Part shown: piece by piece, positions 61,392 through 64,000 of the stretch | Layout: every line of letters begins with the position of its first letter | How positions within the stretch are numbered: position 1 is the first letter of the stretch | DNA from: Propionigenium maris DSM 9537 | Lineage (GTDB): Bacteria; Fusobacteriota; Fusobacteriia; Fusobacteriales; Fusobacteriaceae | Direction: 5' to 3' | Length of the DNA: 64,000 nt | Assembly (NCBI RefSeq): GCF_027925155.1 | Contig: NZ_BSDY01000006.1 | Coordinates: 62,001 to 126,000, forward strand | Translations under genes and position numbers: made by a program | Notes under the pieces: model-generated | The model's database searches: none | Seen by the model: only the letters and a program-made list of their open reading frames with translations | What the model was told of the DNA's origin: nothing

Positions 61392-61417
61392 ACTTTTTTA
61401 GAAGGTTTTGCGTCATA
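61390..61417 (+). promoter_or_regulatory. Possible ECF-type promoter
   Basis: aAACttt at 61390-61396 and CGTCata at 61411-61417, with 17 bases between AAC and CGTC, echo the AAC/CGTC signature of ECF promoters. No sigma-70-like pair is evident here. Suggests autoregulation of the sigma gene starting at 61450. Confidence 0.4.
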
Positions 61418-61449
61418 TAAAGTGTTAGTAAGACAAGAGAGGGTAAATA

Positions 61450-61902
61450 ATGGAATTTGATGATATTTTTGAAATGTATTTTCCCAGGGTCTACAATAAG
61501 ATACTGGGAATGGTTAAAAACCCTGAAGATGCAGAGGATATAGCTCAGGAAGTTTTCGTGAGTGTATATAAAAACCTTAAGAAGTTCAGGAAGGAAAGTA
61601 ATATCTATACCTGGATATATAGAATTGCTATAAATAAAACTTATGATTTTTTTAGAAAGAATAAGCTGACCTTTGAGCTAAATGAAGAGATATTGGAGCT
61701 GGAGGACAACAAGGATGCACATACCAATATTTTATTGGAGGAGCGGCTGAAAACTATAGGTAAGAGGGAAAAGGAGATAATCCTTTTGAAGGATATCTAT
61801 GGCTATAAGTTCAGGGAGATTGGAAAGCTTAAGGACATGAATCTTTCCACGGTAAAGTCGATCTACTATAAGGGGATAAAAGATATGGGAGGTACACTAT
61901 GA
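61450..61902 (+). CDS. ECF-type RNA polymerase sigma factor
   Basis: 150 aa. Sigma region 2 (YFPRVYNKILGMVKNPEDAEDIAQEVFVSVYKNL, then NIYTWIYRIAINKTYDF) and region 4 (KREKEIILLKDIYGYKFREIGKL...STVKSIYYKG). The next gene starts inside its stop, as for sigma/anti-sigma pairs. Confidence 0.92.
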   Translation: MEFDDIFEMYFPRVYNKILGMVKNPEDAEDIAQEVFVSVYKNLKKFRKESNIYTWIYRIAINKTYDFFRKNKLTFELNEEILELEDNKDAHTNILLEERLKTIGKREKEIILLKDIYGYKFREIGKLKDMNLSTVKSIYYKGIKDMGGTL

Positions 61903-62210
61903 TGGAACCAAAAGACAGGGTGAAATTAAATGTATATAAACGTCTTTTAGATGAAGAAAAGAAGAAGAATAAGAAGCTTGTGGCAGTGGGAGCTTCAATG
62001 TTTGTAATAGGTATATTTTCTGATAATGTTTTTCAGATGGCCACAGAGACAGTAGCTCCAACGGAGATGAAGGTAGCCTATCAAAAGGCCACACCGAAAA
62101 ATTCCAATAGCGACATAGTATGGGAAAGCTTCTTTGAAGGAAATGTAGTGAAGGAGAAAAACCTAGAGCTCAATGCAGAGGATCTTTTTGTAGCAGATCT
62201 AGGGATTTAG
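61899..62210 (+). CDS. Single-span membrane protein, candidate anti-sigma factor
   Basis: 103 aa. A basic cytosolic N-terminal region of about 25 residues, one membrane helix (about 27-43) and an extracytoplasmic tail. Topology and ATGA coupling to the sigma gene fit an anti-sigma factor, though the cytosolic part is too short for a classical anti-sigma domain and no zinc HxxxCxxC motif is present. Confidence 0.65.
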   Translation: MMEPKDRVKLNVYKRLLDEEKKKNKKLVAVGASMFVIGIFSDNVFQMATETVAPTEMKVAYQKATPKNSNSDIVWESFFEGNVVKEKNLELNAEDLFVADLGI

Positions 62211-62222
62211 CAGGGGGAATAG

Positions 62223-62672
62223 ATGAGGAAAAAAATATTGGTGGTTATGGCAATTATCTTCAGTGTATTAGCTATGGGAGCCACCAGACTAGAAAATATT
62301 GGTATAATCTACGAAGATGACTTCAGAAGTGTGGGAGTCAGTGAGGAAAACATAGCCAAAGCCAAGGATATAATTCTGGAAGCCAACAGGAGGCATCAGA
62401 TCCTTATGCTTGAAAGAAAGCAGCTGGAGCTCGAGGTAAATAAGTATATGCTGGAGGGCTCTGAGGAGAACTGGGATAAGATAAGTAATGTCTTCGATAA
62501 GCTTGGACAGGTAGAGGCGGAGCTTATGAAAAATAAGCTGAGAAGCCAGGTGGAGATCAGAAACTACATATCTGAAGAGGAGTATCTGAGAGCCAGAGGA
62601 GCAGCTGTAAAAAGGCTGGAAGCAAGTCAAAATACCGCCAGTGAAGGTGTGAATATCAGCGATAAAAAATAG
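62223..62672 (+). CDS. Periplasmic coiled-coil protein, CpxP/Spy-like
   Basis: 149 aa. Signal peptide (about 1-19), then long amphipathic helices (AKDIILEANRRHQILMLERK; VFDKLGQVEAELMKNKLRSQ; YISEEEYLRARG). The arrangement recalls CpxP/Spy/ZraP chaperone-sensors, including a Y-I-S-x-E-E-Y stretch in place of LTxxQ. As third gene of the ECF unit it may be a regulated envelope-stress sensor. Confidence 0.65.
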   Translation: MRKKILVVMAIIFSVLAMGATRLENIGIIYEDDFRSVGVSEENIAKAKDIILEANRRHQILMLERKQLELEVNKYMLEGSEENWDKISNVFDKLGQVEAELMKNKLRSQVEIRNYISEEEYLRARGAAVKRLEASQNTASEGVNISDKK

Positions 62673-62697
62673 AGGATAAATATCCTCTATTTTTAAT
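62667..62697 (+). terminator. Terminator of the ECF unit
   Basis: Long stem aaatagaggata/tatcctctattt with T-rich tail, overlapping the last stop codon. Confidence 0.88.
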
Positions 62698-62717
62698 TTG
62701 TAGAGGCTTGTGTTAAA

Positions 62718-62746
62718 TTGATTTTTAAGAGAGCTTATGATATAAT
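62718..62746 (+). promoter_or_regulatory. prfA promoter
   Basis: TTGATT (62718-62723), 17 bases, TATAAT (62741-62746). Confidence 0.78.
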
Positions 62747-62786
62747 TTATAAGTTAAAGTAAAGAAAATGAAGGGAATGAGGCTAA

Positions 62787-63860
62787 GTGTTCGCGAAATT
62801 AGATGAAGTTGTAAAAAAACATGATGAACTTACAGAGTTAATGGGTACTCAAGAGGTAGCGAGTAACCCTAAAAAAATGATGGAGTACAATAAGGCGTTA
62901 AACGATATTACTCCAATAGTTGAAAAGTACAAAGAGTATAAAGGATACATGGAAGACCTTGATTTCATCAAGGAAAATATCAAATCTGAAAAAGATCACG
63001 ATATGAAGGAAATGATGCAGGAGGAGATGAAGGAGATAGAGGCAACTCTTCCAGGAATTGAAGATGAGCTAAAGATACTTCTTCTTCCAAAGGACCCTAA
63101 CGATGACAAGAACGTAATCATCGAGATCAGAGGTGGAGCAGGAGGAGATGAGGCAGCTCTATTCTCAGCTAACCTATTTAGAATGTTTACAAGATATGCA
63201 GAGAGAAACAAGTGGAAGTATGAGGTCATCTCTAAGAGTGAAGCTGGAGTAGGTGGACTAAAGGAGATAGTATTCTCTATCAACGGAGCAGGAGCATACT
63301 CTAAGCTAAAGTTTGAATCGGGAGTACACAGAGTACAGAGAGTACCTGAGACTGAATCATCTGGAAGGATCCATACATCTACAGCAACTGTAGCAGTACT
63401 TCCTGAGATAGACGATGTAGAACAGGTTGAGTTAAAGAACTCGGATCTTAAAATAGACACATTCAGATCATCTGGAGCAGGTGGACAGCACGTAAATACT
63501 ACCGACTCAGCAGTAAGAATCACTCACCTTCCTACTGGAATAGTAGTAGAGTGTCAGGATGGAAGATCGCAGCTTAAGAACAAGGAGCAGGCTATGAAAG
63601 TACTTGCTGCAAAAATCTATGAGGTTGAGCTTGAAAAGCAGAGATCTGAAGTGGACGGAGCAAGAAAGCTGCAGGTAGGAACAGGGTCTAGATCTGAGAA
63701 GATCAGAACTTATAACTATCCACAGGGAAGAGTAACTGATCACAGAATCAAGCTGACTCTTCATAAGCTGGATGCTATCCTGGATGGAGATCTTACTGAG
63801 ATGATAGATGCACTTATTACCTTCGACCAGGCTGAGCTTCTTCAAAGCGTAGGAGAGTAA
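62787..63860 (+). CDS. prfA: Peptide chain release factor 1
   Basis: Ends translation at UAA/UAG. GGQ loop in [34 protein letters not shown]-terminal [20 protein letters not shown]. 357 aa, RF1 length, with no programmed frameshift as expected. GTG start. Stop overlaps the prmC start by one base (TAATG). Confidence 0.95.
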   Translation: MFAKLDEVVKKHDELTELMGTQEVASNPKKMMEYNKALNDITPIVEKYKEYKGYMEDLDFIKENIKSEKDHDMKEMMQEEMKEIEATLPGIEDELKILLLPKDPNDDKNVIIEIRGGAGGDEAALFSANLFRMFTRYAERNKWKYEVISKSEAGVGGLKEIVFSINGAGAYSKLKFESGVHRVQRVPETESSGRIHTSTATVAVLPEIDDVEQVELKNSDLKIDTFRSSGAGGQHVNTTDSAVRITHLPTGIVVECQDGRSQLKNKEQAMKVLAAKIYEVELEKQRSEVDGARKLQVGTGSRSEKIRTYNYPQGRVTDHRIKLTLHKLDAILDGDLTEMIDALITFDQAELLQSVGE

Positions 63861-64000
63861 TGAAGAAATTAATTGATATACTGAATTTCAGTGAGGAGTA
63901 TTTGAAAAAATACTCCTTTTCAAAACCCAAATTAGAAGCACAGAAGGTGGTGTCCTATGTCCTGAAGCTTGATAGGATAAGTCTATACGCCAACTTTGAC
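63860..64000 (+). CDS. prmC: N-terminus of PrmC, release factor glutamine methyltransferase (partial)
   Basis: 47 codons visible before the window ends. The helical N-terminal domain pattern PKLEAQKVVSYVLKLDRISLY matches HemK/PrmC, and the position directly behind prfA is its usual one; it methylates the Gln of the GGQ motif. Catalytic NPPY motif lies outside the window. Confidence 0.82.
   Translation, partial: MKKLIDILNFSEEYLKKYSFSKPKLEAQKVVSYVLKLDRISLYANFD

Noticed and set aside
1-64000. CRISPR arrays, tRNA or rRNA genes
   Set aside because: No regularly spaced repeats, tRNA-like cloverleaf with CCA end or rRNA sequence was recognised by eye; small RNAs cannot be excluded without a covariance search.

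Overview
The window reads as chromosomal DNA of an anaerobic, low-to-moderate GC bacterium, most likely a member of the Fusobacteriota (Propionigenium/Ilyobacter/Fusobacterium type). This is inferred from AGA/AGG-rich coding, strong TTGaca-17-TAtaaT promoters, a reverse rubrerythrin, several BMP-family lipoproteins with a DUF3798 protein, and the fab/rnc/rng/coaD/radA/disA gene order. No rRNA, tRNA or CRISPR array was recognised. Almost all genes are on the + strand; the exceptions are a kinase-like gene at 1.5-2.3 kb and a sulfur-related cluster at 27-31 kb.

Layout. 0-8.4 kb: reverse rubrerythrin behind an elaborate promoter region, an intergenic repeat element, a lone kinase-like gene, then rluD, rnhB, yraN, a zinc-ribbon gene, comF, an unknown gene and a large GH13-like lipoprotein whose catalytic residues look lost. 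8.5-12.3 kb: tpiA, gpmI, ychF. 12.3-18.8 kb: the DUF177 gene, rpmF and the fatty-acid set plsX-fabH-fabD-fabG-acpP-fabF. 18.8-26.8 kb: rnc, an Elp3-like radical SAM gene, rng, coaD, radA, disA, hflK, hflC, tightly packed.

26.8-35.8 kb is an AT-richer accessory island. On the - strand it holds a fold-type-II PLP lyase (D-cysteine desulfhydrase/cysteate sulfo-lyase family), RidA, a TauE/SafE exporter and an uncharacterised Cys/His-rich protein. Divergent from these are a PRD/EIIB-type regulator, a small membrane protein and a YeiH-type (UPF0324) exporter. Decayed gene pieces, an IS3/IS150-like transposase remnant and a KilAC-type phage antirepressor remnant lie within or beside it. Two sulfur-oxyanion-type exporters around one C-S lyase suggest release and export of sulfite, i.e. 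cysteate degradation; this is the best candidate here for an undescribed system.

36-41.3 kb: copA-csoR, a 34-residue membrane peptide gene sharing a motif with the copA promoter, and an OmpR-type two-component pair. 41.4-50.6 kb: an uptake locus with three paralogous BMP lipoproteins, a DUF3798 binding protein, a double-NBD ATPase, two permeases and a small membrane-anchored protein; several units have their own promoter, terminator or leader hairpin. 50.7-52.1 kb: a degenerate iron-ADH-like gene and a glyoxalase. 52.4-58.8 kb: miaB, a Ca/Na antiporter, rho, a LysM-M23 peptidase, and a DUF2157/GDYXXLXY pair. 58.8-62.7 kb: ispG, a small lipoprotein, a DUF4139-like secreted protein and an ECF sigma/membrane protein/CpxP-like module. 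62.8 kb to the end: prfA and the start of prmC.

Many annotated starts here were chosen from Shine-Dalgarno spacing and are TTG or GTG.
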